Part shown: positions 46,084 to 54,307 of the stretch, one piece after another
How positions within the stretch are numbered: the first letter of the stretch is position 1
Layout of the letters: each line of letters opens with the position of its first letter
Origin: Pseudopedobacter sp037968815
GTDB taxonomy: Bacteria; Bacteroidota; Bacteroidia; Sphingobacteriales; Sphingobacteriaceae
Length of the DNA: 64,000 nucleotides
Assembly (NCBI GenBank): GCA_037968815.1
Contig: JBBKWF010000015.1
Location: 59,567-123,566, forward strand
Reading direction: 5' to 3'
Notes under the pieces: generated by a model
Databases searched by the model: none
What the model saw: the letters and a program-made list of their open reading frames with translations, nothing else
Told to the model about the DNA's origin: nothing
Translations under genes and position numbers: made by a program

Positions 46084-46872
46084 ATGATAGAATTTGAATT
46101 ACCAAAGAAACTTGATGAAAAATTCATAGCTTTTATTGATGTATTAGGTTTTAGTGAATTAGTAAATAAAAATAATACAACGCAATTAGAAAAATATTTC
46201 AAAGTAATAATAGAAACGCTTAATGAGCCTGGAACACCTAATATGATAGAATCAATTAGTATTAGTGATTCTATCATATTAATTGCACCAAAGGGGTTAA
46301 ATGGTTTAATTAGGCTAATAAAACAAGTTAGAGCAATTCAAAGAAAGATGCTTCTAAATGGAATATTATTAAGAGGGGCTATATCTTATGGAGAGGTTTA
46401 CTTTAACGACACTTACAATATCATTGTAGGGAAAGGATACATAAGAGCATATTCTTTGGAAAAAGAAGCAATTTATCCACGAGTTATTATCGACCCCTCC
46501 ATTATAAAAGTTATTAGTAATGATGGATATGGAAAAGACAGAACAGATTTTCTTGAGCTAATTAATAAAAATTGCAAAGCTTTTCAAGATCAATTAGTTT
46601 ACTCTAGCTCAAATACATCATTTATACCCAATGACGGTATTTTTATAAATTATTTATATGCTTTGACAAAAAATGAAAGAATCAGTGCTAGTATTAGGGA
46701 AGTTTATAAAATAATAACTGAAAATTTCTACAGCAATCAAGCATTGTTTCAAAAATATGATTGGTTAAGAAGCTACTATTTAGAGTGCTTAATCAATACA
46801 GAAAATCTAATAATAGATTCAAGGAGAAAAAGGATTATAAAAGACTGGATAATTAAATATAAGAGATTGTAA
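46084..46872 (+). CDS. Divergent class III nucleotidyl-cyclase-like protein
   Basis: 262-aa protein with the layout of a class III cyclase domain (about residues 12-140): AFIDVLGFSELV matches the first metal-Asp strand (Asp19), SISDSIILI the second (Asp62), LLRGAISYGEVY the RIGxxxG strand, and VGKGYIRAYSLEK the GDxVNxAxRxE helix. The metal Asp residues are kept, but the Asn and Arg that stabilise the transition state in classical cyclases are Ile and Ser here. It may make an unusual nucleotide signal, or only bind nucleotides. Last gene of the operon; its role with the nuclease and KAP NTPase is inferred. Confidence 0.72.
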   Translation: MIEFELPKKLDEKFIAFIDVLGFSELVNKNNTTQLEKYFKVIIETLNEPGTPNMIESISISDSIILIAPKGLNGLIRLIKQVRAIQRKMLLNGILLRGAISYGEVYFNDTYNIIVGKGYIRAYSLEKEAIYPRVIIDPSIIKVISNDGYGKDRTDFLELINKNCKAFQDQLVYSSSNTSFIPNDGIFINYLYALTKNERISASIREVYKIITENFYSNQALFQKYDWLRSYYLECLINTENLIIDSRRKRIIKDWIIKYKRL

Positions 46873-47076
46873 TTTATCATATTGGCCAATTGATTTTATT
46901 AAAGTCAGGAAAATATTTCTCACCCCAATTTTAAATTGGTAGATTCTTTATGTTTTAAATCTGTAATAAACTAAATCATAATTAAAATTAGCACACTTTC
47001 TTAAAATAATAAATAGCTAAATATTGTAAAGAGAATATTTTTTGTTATAATTTTAATGTGTGAGTAAATTTATAAC

Positions 47077-47673
47077 ATGAAGATTAAGTATAATCGTGTT
47101 TCGACACTAACGCAAACAGGTCTCAGGTTCACTGCTGACAAAGAAAATTACGATAAGGTATTGTTAGATAAAATTTCTGGCTCTATCCCTTTTAAAGAAA
47201 GACCCCAAGGTCAAGAATTAATAAAGCTTATTGAAAAAGGATACGTAACAGATATTACCGTTGAGGAACTTTCAAGACTTGGAAGAAATACAGGAGATGT
47301 GATTAATACAATTGATTGGCTGGATAGTCGGGGCATTAATGTTATAGTTAGAAATTTAGGGCTTCAATCAAGACCAGATGGCAAAAAAAATCCTATTTGG
47401 AAAATGCTTTCAACAGTTATGTCTTCATTATATGAAATGGAGCTTGAAAACATTAAAGAACGTACGGCAGTTGGCAGAATGGTGTTTGTACAAAATGGGG
47501 GGAAATTAGGAAGACCAAAAGGCTCTAATGAGAATAGCAATACTTTCTTAGAAAAGGAGAGTTCGATAATTGCATTAAATTATTTAAACAAAGGTTTTAC
47601 AATAAGAGAAATAAGTAAGCTAGCTAACATATCAATAGCTACTGTAATGAAGGTAAAAAGATTATCAAGTTAA
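47077..47673 (+). CDS. Serine recombinase (resolvase/invertase family)
   Basis: 198-aa site-specific recombinase. The catalytic Ser is at residue 9 in YNRVST, with the arginines of EELSRLGRNTGDV (Arg67, Arg70) and a long dimer helix (about 100-135). A C-terminal helix-turn-helix (about 160-195; GFTIREISKLANISIATVMK) binds DNA. Target sites are unknown. It stands alone between the cargo operon and the XRE gene. A decayed fragment of a close relative lies at 39285-39389, outside the island. Confidence 0.93.
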   Translation: MKIKYNRVSTLTQTGLRFTADKENYDKVLLDKISGSIPFKERPQGQELIKLIEKGYVTDITVEELSRLGRNTGDVINTIDWLDSRGINVIVRNLGLQSRPDGKKNPIWKMLSTVMSSLYEMELENIKERTAVGRMVFVQNGGKLGRPKGSNENSNTFLEKESSIIALNYLNKGFTIREISKLANISIATVMKVKRLSS

Positions 47674-47948
47674 AGAACACATCTACCTTTTGTCGTAAAA
47701 ACAATCTCTTATAATACAATATATACAAAAAAACAAACCAATGAAAACGCATTAAGGTTGATTAAATAACTTTATTTTGCATTTAATTTACATTGACTCG
47801 CCTTTCTTTTACTCAAAATTATTTTACAGTCAATATATTAATATAACATTTTAAGATTCTTATTTGTTATATTAGAGACGGCACAATATATAAATTCCAG
47901 TATTAAGAATTTAGAAATTTCATAATATTTAAAGAAAAAAAGATCTAA

Positions 47949-48191
47949 CTACAGGGGTTTGTCTGGAAAAAACTCTTGAAATGAACAGTTAAATATTTTG
48001 CAGAGTTTATTAATGTGATTTAAATTATACTTAGCTCTTTTATTAGGACTTTCAATATGACCAATGAACCCTACAGTAAGTTCTAATTGTAGTGCTAACT
48101 GAGCTTGAGAAATATTTGCTTGGATACGTTTTTCACGTACTTTATTAATAATAAAAAGTTCAATTTCAGTCTTAATAGCTCTGTTACTCAT
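47949..48191 (-). CDS. XRE-family helix-turn-helix regulator
   Basis: 80-aa repressor-like protein with one HTH domain (about residues 8-65: VREKRIQANISQAQLALQLE, TVGFIGHIESPNKRAKYN). ATG at 48191 (MSNRAIKTEIELF) gives the usual length; a frame from an ATG at 48236 adds 15 residues and would start inside the palindrome, so it is less likely. It is transcribed divergently from the 48276 lipoprotein gene, which it probably controls. Confidence 0.85.
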   Translation of the reverse strand: MSNRAIKTEIELFIINKVREKRIQANISQAQLALQLELTVGFIGHIESPNKRAKYNLNHINKLCKIFNCSFQEFFPDKPL

Positions 48192-48230
48192 TAAAGATGA
48201 ATAACGGGATATAACAAATTCAAAACACCT

Positions 48231-48240
48231 ATACATGTAT
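48231..48240. promoter_or_regulatory. Palindrome, possible operator between XRE and lipoprotein genes
   Basis: ATACATGTAT, a perfect 10-bp palindrome with a further TATGTA repeat to its right, in the 84-bp gap between the divergent starts. This is the expected place for the XRE protein to bind. Confidence 0.5.
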
Positions 48241-48275
48241 ATGTATTTTATTTTTATATTTATCGAAAATTCAGA

Positions 48276-48869
48276 ATGAAAAAACTTAAAATAAACTGGC
48301 TATTAATACTGATTACAACACTCTATGGATGTAATCAAACCAACCTACAACAGGAGTCTCAAAATGGAACTGTGGGAAGTTTAACTGGTAATATTTTTTT
48401 CCAACCCGTTGACAAAAAAATATCATTAGCATTGGCTTCATCAACAACATATATAACAGCGGAATTTTTAGATTCTGATTACTGTACAATAAACTATAAT
48501 GGCTATAAAAGTTTTAATTCATCTAAAAAATACAATTTGGATGATGAAGGCTTGTTAAAAATAAAGAATCCTGTTAATGATGACTTAAAAGTATTTAGGT
48601 TTATAACAGAAGATGGGATTAGTTATTTATGTCGGGTTTCAGACAACAATAAGTTATTTAAAGTATTACCATTAGACGAGTTAAAAGCAGTTGCGTTAAA
48701 AGGGAATGAATTGTTAACCAAATCATTTCTTTATCCAGTTTTAGACGCCAAAGAACAAGAATATGGAGCTGAAGACAGGTATATTGAGGGAGAGGATGGA
48801 TTTTTACGGTCAATAGAACATCCTTTAAAAAAAGAAATCAGGAAAATCGACATCTACGATTTTTTCTAA
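48276..48869 (+). CDS. Lipoprotein of unknown function (island cargo)
   Basis: 197-aa protein with signal peptide and lipobox TLYGC (Cys19). The mature chain is beta-rich and acidic near the C-terminus (EYGAEDRYIEGEDGF). No family recognised. It is 19 bp upstream of the 48889 gene and divergent from the XRE regulator, so these form a second cargo unit. Membrane anchoring is supported by sequence; function is not. Confidence 0.75.
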   Translation: MKKLKINWLLILITTLYGCNQTNLQQESQNGTVGSLTGNIFFQPVDKKISLALASSTTYITAEFLDSDYCTINYNGYKSFNSSKKYNLDDEGLLKIKNPVNDDLKVFRFITEDGISYLCRVSDNNKLFKVLPLDELKAVALKGNELLTKSFLYPVLDAKEQEYGAEDRYIEGEDGFLRSIEHPLKKEIRKIDIYDFF

Positions 48870-48888
48870 GTCAAAAAAAAACAATTAC

Positions 48889-49932
48889 ATGAAAAGAATA
48901 CTACTAATTACTTTACTGTTTATAAGTATTAAAGGCTCTTCCCAATCAAAACTGCCACAGTCAGCTATCAATGACTATTCAGAACAAGTTTATTATCACT
49001 ATAATTATGGTACAGACGCATTTAAAGTTTTCTTTTTCAGAGGAATGAGAAATATGGGTTATCATGAGAGTTATAGAATAGATATGGGGATTGAAAATAT
49101 AGCCAATGATTACAAATTTAGAGAAGCATCTTTTAAAGCTTGGTATAAATTTTTGGCTCCTAACAGCAATCATTTATACCTAAATTTAAGAAGTATTGAA
49201 ATAAGTCCAACTAACGCACATATCATAGCAGAATACATTATGAAAAAATATGGTAGTGAAGACAGAAGACAGCGTACAGAAAAAGAAAAACAAGAAAAAG
49301 TTGACCAATTAAATAGAGAAAAACAAGAAAAAATAAAAACAGAAAAAGTAAAACTTTTACGTTCAGAAATTTATAATTTATCAGATTTAAACCATGAAGG
49401 ATATTTGAGGTATAAAGACTCTTTGATTAATAAAATCACATACATCATAAAAAATCATTCTTCAACGGAACATCAAGATTTTAAAAGTATATATAGTTAC
49501 AACTTTTCAAATTTACCAGGAGAAATAAATTTATACACAGAGGAATTAGTTCTAAAGAATGGGAATAAAATTAATTTTTTAAATTCTTTTAAAATTAAAG
49601 ATCCGCCAATAGACTTCAAGGATGACATTCAAGTACCAATAACGTTTAATGCTTCAGATATAAATATCAACTTTAAGAACGGGATTACTCAAATTAAATT
49701 TAAAAAATCAAAAATCACCTTTAAAGACGAAACCCTAGATAGCCAAACCAAAGACTTTATAAAATCAAATTTTGATGGAGTTGAAAATGGTATTTACGAA
49801 GTAGATTACGTTTTCGGGAATGTTAATGAAAAAAACTTCGATATGTTAAAGCAAAAATTTATCAAAAAATCTGGAAGTTGGATATTACAAACTGGTTTAA
49901 TTGCTGGAGGGCTATTACTATTAACAAGATAA
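48889..49932 (+). CDS. Exported coiled-coil protein with C-terminal membrane segment (island cargo)
   Basis: 347-aa protein with signal peptide (about residues 1-18, LFISIKGSSQS), a globular domain (about 20-115), a charged coiled coil rich in Lys, Glu and Gln (about 123-155), a beta-rich region and a C-terminal hydrophobic helix (about 329-345, LQTGLIAGGLLLL). No family recognised. Likely anchored in the cell envelope. It is probably co-transcribed with the 48276 lipoprotein gene, with which it may form a surface complex. Confidence 0.75.
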   Translation: MKRILLITLLFISIKGSSQSKLPQSAINDYSEQVYYHYNYGTDAFKVFFFRGMRNMGYHESYRIDMGIENIANDYKFREASFKAWYKFLAPNSNHLYLNLRSIEISPTNAHIIAEYIMKKYGSEDRRQRTEKEKQEKVDQLNREKQEKIKTEKVKLLRSEIYNLSDLNHEGYLRYKDSLINKITYIIKNHSSTEHQDFKSIYSYNFSNLPGEINLYTEELVLKNGNKINFLNSFKIKDPPIDFKDDIQVPITFNASDININFKNGITQIKFKKSKITFKDETLDSQTKDFIKSNFDGVENGIYEVDYVFGNVNEKNFDMLKQKFIKKSGSWILQTGLIAGGLLLLTR

Positions 49933-50711
49933 ATAGAATATGTATTACATCGTTTCAATCTCTATTCTGAAACAAAATAACTCTTAATCTTTCTGTTTTA
50001 TAGAAAGCAATCGGTAGTTTCAGATAATCATAACAATTGATTATTGTCAACATAAAAACTTATAATAAATCAATTACTCGTTTAATTTTTTGAGTCAATT
50101 TCCAATTAAAATTTGAGGTATCAGATATCCGTTTGAATTTTGCTGAGGTAACAGCAGCTTTAAAAATTAAAAGGAATGAAAAAATAAATTCTTAAATGAC
50201 AATATCGACGATTTGAGTAAGGAGCCTTTTATAAACGCTACAAAAATTACTGTTAACAACAAATCTGTTGCTTATCGAAATCATTAAAATAACATTGGAT
50301 CAGGTATATTTTTTTAATAAAATCCCCCTACTCAATAAACGGTTAAAAATGCATCTAATGTTAAAAAATAATCACTCTAAGACAGTGAAGTTATTCACAT
50401 GATGATTTTATAACTTTGTACAAAAAAACCTATAGAAAGCTAGATTTTTGTACCAATCACCAGCTTTAAAACTCGTATCAGGGTATAAATATTTAATTGT
50501 TTTTTTAACGCCTCTAACTAATCTTTAATGAATTTAAAAAGTTGGTTGAACTGCTTAAAAACTATCGCATGATAAATAACCTTGTTTTTTTATTTTCTGT
50601 ACAACCAGAGCATTCTAACGTTGCTATATACACAGCCATAGCAATCAACAATGACGATTTTAAATAAGGTCAAGATTAAATTACCTTGACCTTATTTAAA
50701 GTTTGATAAAC
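49933..50711. other. Island non-coding region with possible decayed ORF
   Basis: 779 bp without an intact gene. Between about 50115 and 50287 the plus strand shows two coding-like stretches in different frames (FEVSDIRLNFAEVTAALKI, then DDLSKEPFINATKITVNN), suggesting a frameshifted relic. The right end has the terminator at 50659-50700. The rest is AT-rich and unassigned. Confidence 0.45.
50659..50700. terminator. Strong hairpin after the polymerase-like gene
   Basis: 16-bp perfect stem TTTAAATAAGGTCAAG / CTTGACCTTATTTAAA with a 10-nt loop, 12 bp past the stop of the minus-strand gene. It probably works on both strands and would insulate mobility genes from cargo. Confidence 0.8.
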
Positions 50712-51941
50712 TTAAGCAACTAGGAAGTTAATTTCTTCTTCTCTTTTGAACTTTGGTTCAATTCTGAACTTAATTAATTCATTCCGAATCATTTCTTCTG
50801 CCAGTTCCAAATCTTCTACACAAGTGCAGATAATTGCATCGTGCAATGTAAAAACAGTTTTACCTGACTTAAACATCTTCTTCCAAACCTTATCAACTAA
50901 TATTGAAGCTTCAAATCTCTGTAGTTTTATCGCAAATTCATTGTATTTTTCTTCTTTAAACTTCCAAATAATATCAAAGGCGGTTGCAAACTGCTCTTTA
51001 AATACTCTTTTTATTGCTGTTAAGCGTTTAGAATTTTTTGAGAACCAAATTTCTGCAAAAACCTTTTTTTTAAAAACACTTCTTTCATAATCATTATTGA
51101 ATTTTATACCCACGCAATTAGCTATATATTCATAAAACTTTCCTGACTCAGCTAATTTTTGAAATGCTTTAATATCATCGGGCAAATTAATTAAACCCTT
51201 ACCACTTTTTTTTGCCCAAAATTTGTGAAATAACGGAACAGTTAACAAAATCTGTGAATTGCTTATATCGGTCATTAGCATTGGCTTACTATCTATTTCA
51301 ACATACTTACGATGATCTCTAGAAAGCGAAGTTAAGTTGGTATAAACTCGGCTTTTTATGTCTGGTCTTGATGCAAAAAACCTACCATCGTAAATTGCTT
51401 TAAGTCCAAAATCGGATGGCTCTACTGAAAAATTTAAATCTCTTTGCGCCAAATTATACTTTTTTTTAAAATAATCTACACCTAAAGCATTTATACTCAC
51501 ATGATTATTCAGCATTTGAAGCTGTTTTTTGAAACTATTAATAGTTACGTTATGTTTTTCAAGCTTGCGTAATAACGCTGAGTCTGACGTACAGAAATCA
51601 TGGTGATAAAGTCTTTCAGTTGCTATGGAGTCATGTAATTTATATCGTGCAGAGTACTCCTGCAATTTGCTTTTCCTTACCTTAATAATGAAGTTTAGTT
51701 TTTCGAGCAAATACATTATATTTTTAACGTCTGAACCACGGCCTATCAAATCAGCTAATACTTCTGTACTCATAGGCACACCTTTTTGATATTGATCTTT
51801 TTTAAAAATTTTCACGTGATTTAAACGATGAATTACGTATAAATGCTTTACTTGAAGTGAAATTGATTCTTTATTTGTCTTTTTTGTTTTAATCTCGTTA
51901 CAAATCTTATTGTAAACTGATGGTTGTAATATAAATACCAC
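50712..51941 (-). CDS. Family A DNA polymerase-like protein of the island, GTG start
   Basis: 409-aa protein. It carries three motifs in the order and spacing style of a PolI palm: A, MLMTDISNSQILLTV (Asp225); B, RSVFKKKVFAEIWF (Arg287, Lys291, Phe295, Trp299, matching the R-x3-K-x3-F-x3-Y pattern); C, VFTLHDAIICT (His367-Asp368). There is no room for 5' or 3' exonuclease domains, and the first 130 residues include a winged-helix-like part (STEVLADLIGRGSDVKN). It may copy the excised island or regulate it. The frame opens right after a stop, and GTG at 51941 is the first usable start. Polymerase activity is inference from motifs. Confidence 0.6.
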   Translation of the reverse strand: MVFILQPSVYNKICNEIKTKKTNKESISLQVKHLYVIHRLNHVKIFKKDQYQKGVPMSTEVLADLIGRGSDVKNIMYLLEKLNFIIKVRKSKLQEYSARYKLHDSIATERLYHHDFCTSDSALLRKLEKHNVTINSFKKQLQMLNNHVSINALGVDYFKKKYNLAQRDLNFSVEPSDFGLKAIYDGRFFASRPDIKSRVYTNLTSLSRDHRKYVEIDSKPMLMTDISNSQILLTVPLFHKFWAKKSGKGLINLPDDIKAFQKLAESGKFYEYIANCVGIKFNNDYERSVFKKKVFAEIWFSKNSKRLTAIKRVFKEQFATAFDIIWKFKEEKYNEFAIKLQRFEASILVDKVWKKMFKSGKTVFTLHDAIICTCVEDLELAEEMIRNELIKFRIEPKFKREEEINFLVA

Positions 51942-52169
51942 TTAAATTTCTCATTAGAAATGTGTTTAAGCGATTTTATTTTACGTTTTATGATTATATA
52001 ATTAATTATCATTTTTTTTTTTAGATATACTTCCTTAGTATATTGTACAATTCTTAATTTTTGTTTATTCAGAACCAATAGAAGCTTTTTTTTACACTGA
52101 AAAGCAACAGCATGGTTAAAGAAATCAGTAGCAGAATAACCACTACTGATAACTTAGAGATACTTTTAT

Positions 52170-52658
52170 TTAACCAGCCTCCTTAATGTATCTAATTCTT
52201 GAATCGTCAGAACGAAGTTCCAAACAATACTTTTCATGAGTGTTAAATAACACACTACTTAAGTAGTGCTCTTCACAGACATATAATTTAAATGTATTTG
52301 GCAAAACAATGTTAAGACAGAATTTCAGTTTCTTATCTTTAAGATGCAAATCACCAATTATGTTAAATTCGCCAACAGAATAAGCAGATTTAAAGCACCA
52401 ATAACCCTTAATGTCTGGAAATAGATTCTTTAATTCTAATCCATAAATAAATTCCGACACCAGAGAACCATCACAGTCATCGAAATATTTTTTGTTTTCA
52501 TTGAAAAACTGAGGATTATAATCTGTTATTAATCTATTATTAGCAAAATTTCGATGAAGACCATAGGGCATATTTATTTCTAAACAACTCTTCATATTAA
52601 CCTGAAGCTGGTTGTCACCAAACATACTGACTGTATAATCGTATAAACCAAACATCAT
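52170..52658 (-). CDS. Unknown protein of the island mobility module
   Basis: 162-aa protein without recognised motifs; contains RYIKEAG at the C-terminus and LEINMPYGLHRNFANNRLI near residue 28. It overlaps the excisionase-like gene by 4 bp (ATGA) and so is co-translated with it. Possible replication or excision accessory role by position only. Confidence 0.65.
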   Translation of the reverse strand: MMFGLYDYTVSMFGDNQLQVNMKSCLEINMPYGLHRNFANNRLITDYNPQFFNENKKYFDDCDGSLVSEFIYGLELKNLFPDIKGYWCFKSAYSVGEFNIIGDLHLKDKKLKFCLNIVLPNTFKLYVCEEHYLSSVLFNTHEKYCLELRSDDSRIRYIKEAG

Positions 52659-52894
52659 AATACGGACTTCCTTCCTCTTTTTATAATTTGCAATTCAACT
52701 TCTGACTCTAATTCACCTTGTGAAGGAATACGATTATTTTCAAGCCAAAATAGAACATCAGATTTCTTGAAAAATATCAACTTTCCACTAGGGCAATACT
52801 TAGGTATTACATTTGAGCTTGAGAGTTTGTAGATGTAGGATTTTGACAATCCCAGTTGGTCTGAAAGACCTTTTATGGATATAAAGTTGTCCAT
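52655..52894 (-). CDS. Excisionase-like helix-turn-helix protein
   Basis: 79-aa DNA-binding protein of the MerR/excisionase fold: SIKGLSDQLGLSKSYIYKLSSS is the helix-turn-helix and the wing follows at GKLIFFKKSDVLFWLENNRI. Such proteins sit beside tyrosine integrases and steer excision. It is 186 bp from the integrase gene, same strand, with a terminator in between, so it has its own promoter. Confidence 0.85.
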   Translation of the reverse strand: MDNFISIKGLSDQLGLSKSYIYKLSSSNVIPKYCPSGKLIFFKKSDVLFWLENNRIPSQGELESEVELQIIKRGRKSVL

Positions 52895-52955
52895 GTTTAT
52901 ATTCTTGTTTTTTTGTCATTTTTTCCGATTTTTATTTACAATTTTTTTAATTAAC

Positions 52956-52967
52956 TGTTGATCAACA
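52956..52967. promoter_or_regulatory. Palindrome upstream of the excisionase-like gene
   Basis: TGTTGATCAACA, a perfect 12-bp palindrome, 62 bp upstream of the excisionase-like ATG and beyond the integrase terminator. Likely operator for this promoter region. Confidence 0.45.
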
Positions 52968-52985
52968 ACACAAAATTAAGTTCTC

Positions 52986-53029
52986 AAACCGCACTAAAAA
53001 ACTTATTTTTTTGTTTTTTAGTGCGGTTT
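52986..53029 (-). terminator. Integrase terminator
   Basis: 17-bp perfect stem built on AAACCGCACT / AGTGCGGTTT plus A/T pairs, loop of 10 nt, about 50 bp beyond the integrase stop, followed by a weak U-tract. Confidence 0.85.
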
Positions 53030-53080
53030 TATTATGATACTTTCGCAAAAAATTAAAAAATCTTCACACACTTATGAACC

Positions 53081-54175
53081 CTATTTTCGATCGAAAACTT
53101 TAGCGGCTTCTATTCTCTTAGAGTCAATTACTTTAGCGTAAATTTGAGTTGTTTTTAAATCTTTATGACCTAACATTTTACTTAAAGTAGCGTATTCAAT
53201 ACCTTTTGTCAGCAAATAGGTCGCATAGGTATGTCTTGCAGAGTGAAATGTAATTTTCTTCTTTATTCCAGCTTTGAGCATCCATTCCCGTAATTTCAGA
53301 TTTGTCCAAGCGCTATATTTTAAACCTTTGAATACTCTAGAATCTAAATCCTCATCACGTTCTAAAAACAGAACAGCTTCATTTGCTATGTAGTGAATTT
53401 CATTAGATCCAGTTTTTTGCTGTTGATAGTCTAGAAAATAGCCTAAACTCTCGGAATGTTTAATGTCTTTCCATCTTAAATTAAGTAAATCTGAGAATCT
53501 TAGTCCAGTAAATACAGCAAACATAAATGCACTTTTAATAACAGGTGTTTCGCATTCAGTTATAGACAGCTCGTCAAATTCTTCCTCAATTAAGAATTCT
53601 CTTTTGGTCTCTCCGGGCTTAATAGATTTTACTTTATTTATAAGTGGTATTTTAATTATACCGTCTTCAAAAGCCTGATTTAAACATACTCTGATTTTAT
53701 TAAAATAAGATGAAGCCGCGTTTTGTGAAAGTTGTTTGTAAGATTTCGTTTTATAGCTATTTAAAATGTACTCTCTTATATTGGATAAATCTTGAACTGT
53801 TAAGTCAATTAACTTAACGTCCTTATTTTTATAAAACGCACATAATACTTTATAAGTACTATCCCAATTTCCATAGTTTCCTAAACTACCTCTTTTAGTT
53901 TCCTTCATTGTTTTGAAGTAATCTAAAAAACAAAGATTTGAATTCTTTAAGGTTGGAAGACCATAGCTTGTGTCAATTAATTCGTTTTCTTTCTTTATAC
54001 GGATAATTTCCGCCTTGCGCCTCTTCTCTTTATTTTGCGCTTTGATAATATTACTACCTCTTTCTGGCAATAGATAAATCTTCAATGACTTCACCTCTCT
54101 ATTGCCATTAATATAAATATCCAACATTAAGCTTATCCGGTTGTCCTTGAGTTTACGTTCTCTAATTGTGACCAT
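53081..54175 (-). CDS. Tyrosine-type integrase of the island
   Basis: 364-aa site-specific recombinase. The N-terminal SAM-like core-binding domain (about residues 80-180) precedes the catalytic domain with Arg226 (FTGLRFSDLLNL), Lys254, His311-Arg314 (HSARHTYATYL), His337 (MLGHKDLKTT) and the nucleophile Tyr346 (TQIYAKV). It belongs to the Bacteroidota phage/transposon integrase group. It lies beside the right attachment repeat, as expected for the enzyme that inserted the island at mnmE. Full length, all catalytic residues present. Confidence 0.95.
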   Translation of the reverse strand: MVTIRERKLKDNRISLMLDIYINGNREVKSLKIYLLPERGSNIIKAQNKEKRRKAEIIRIKKENELIDTSYGLPTLKNSNLCFLDYFKTMKETKRGSLGNYGNWDSTYKVLCAFYKNKDVKLIDLTVQDLSNIREYILNSYKTKSYKQLSQNAASSYFNKIRVCLNQAFEDGIIKIPLINKVKSIKPGETKREFLIEEEFDELSITECETPVIKSAFMFAVFTGLRFSDLLNLRWKDIKHSESLGYFLDYQQQKTGSNEIHYIANEAVLFLERDEDLDSRVFKGLKYSAWTNLKLREWMLKAGIKKKITFHSARHTYATYLLTKGIEYATLSKMLGHKDLKTTQIYAKVIDSKRIEAAKVFDRK

Positions 54176-54276
54176 TAATTTGTTACTTTTTGTTATTTGA
54201 TTACTAAATTAACAAAAACGTAACAAATAATATGAAAAAACAAGAAATTAAATATCAACAAAAGACAGCTAAATTA

Positions 54277-54290
54277 TTGATAATCAATAA
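54277..54290. repeat. Inverted 14-bp repeat near the right island end
   Basis: TTGATAATCAATAA, reverse complement of 41213-41226, between the integrase start and the right attachment core. Confidence 0.5.
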
Positions 54291-54307
54291 ATATGTTAAT
54301 AAATGAA

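Noticed and set aside
51848..52078. 76-aa minus-strand ORF overlapping the start of the polymerase-like gene
   Set aside because: Mostly Lys, Ile and Tyr low-complexity sequence, in a different frame from the real gene, with no motif. It is more likely chance in AT-rich DNA; a frameshifted N-terminus of the downstream gene cannot be fully ruled out.
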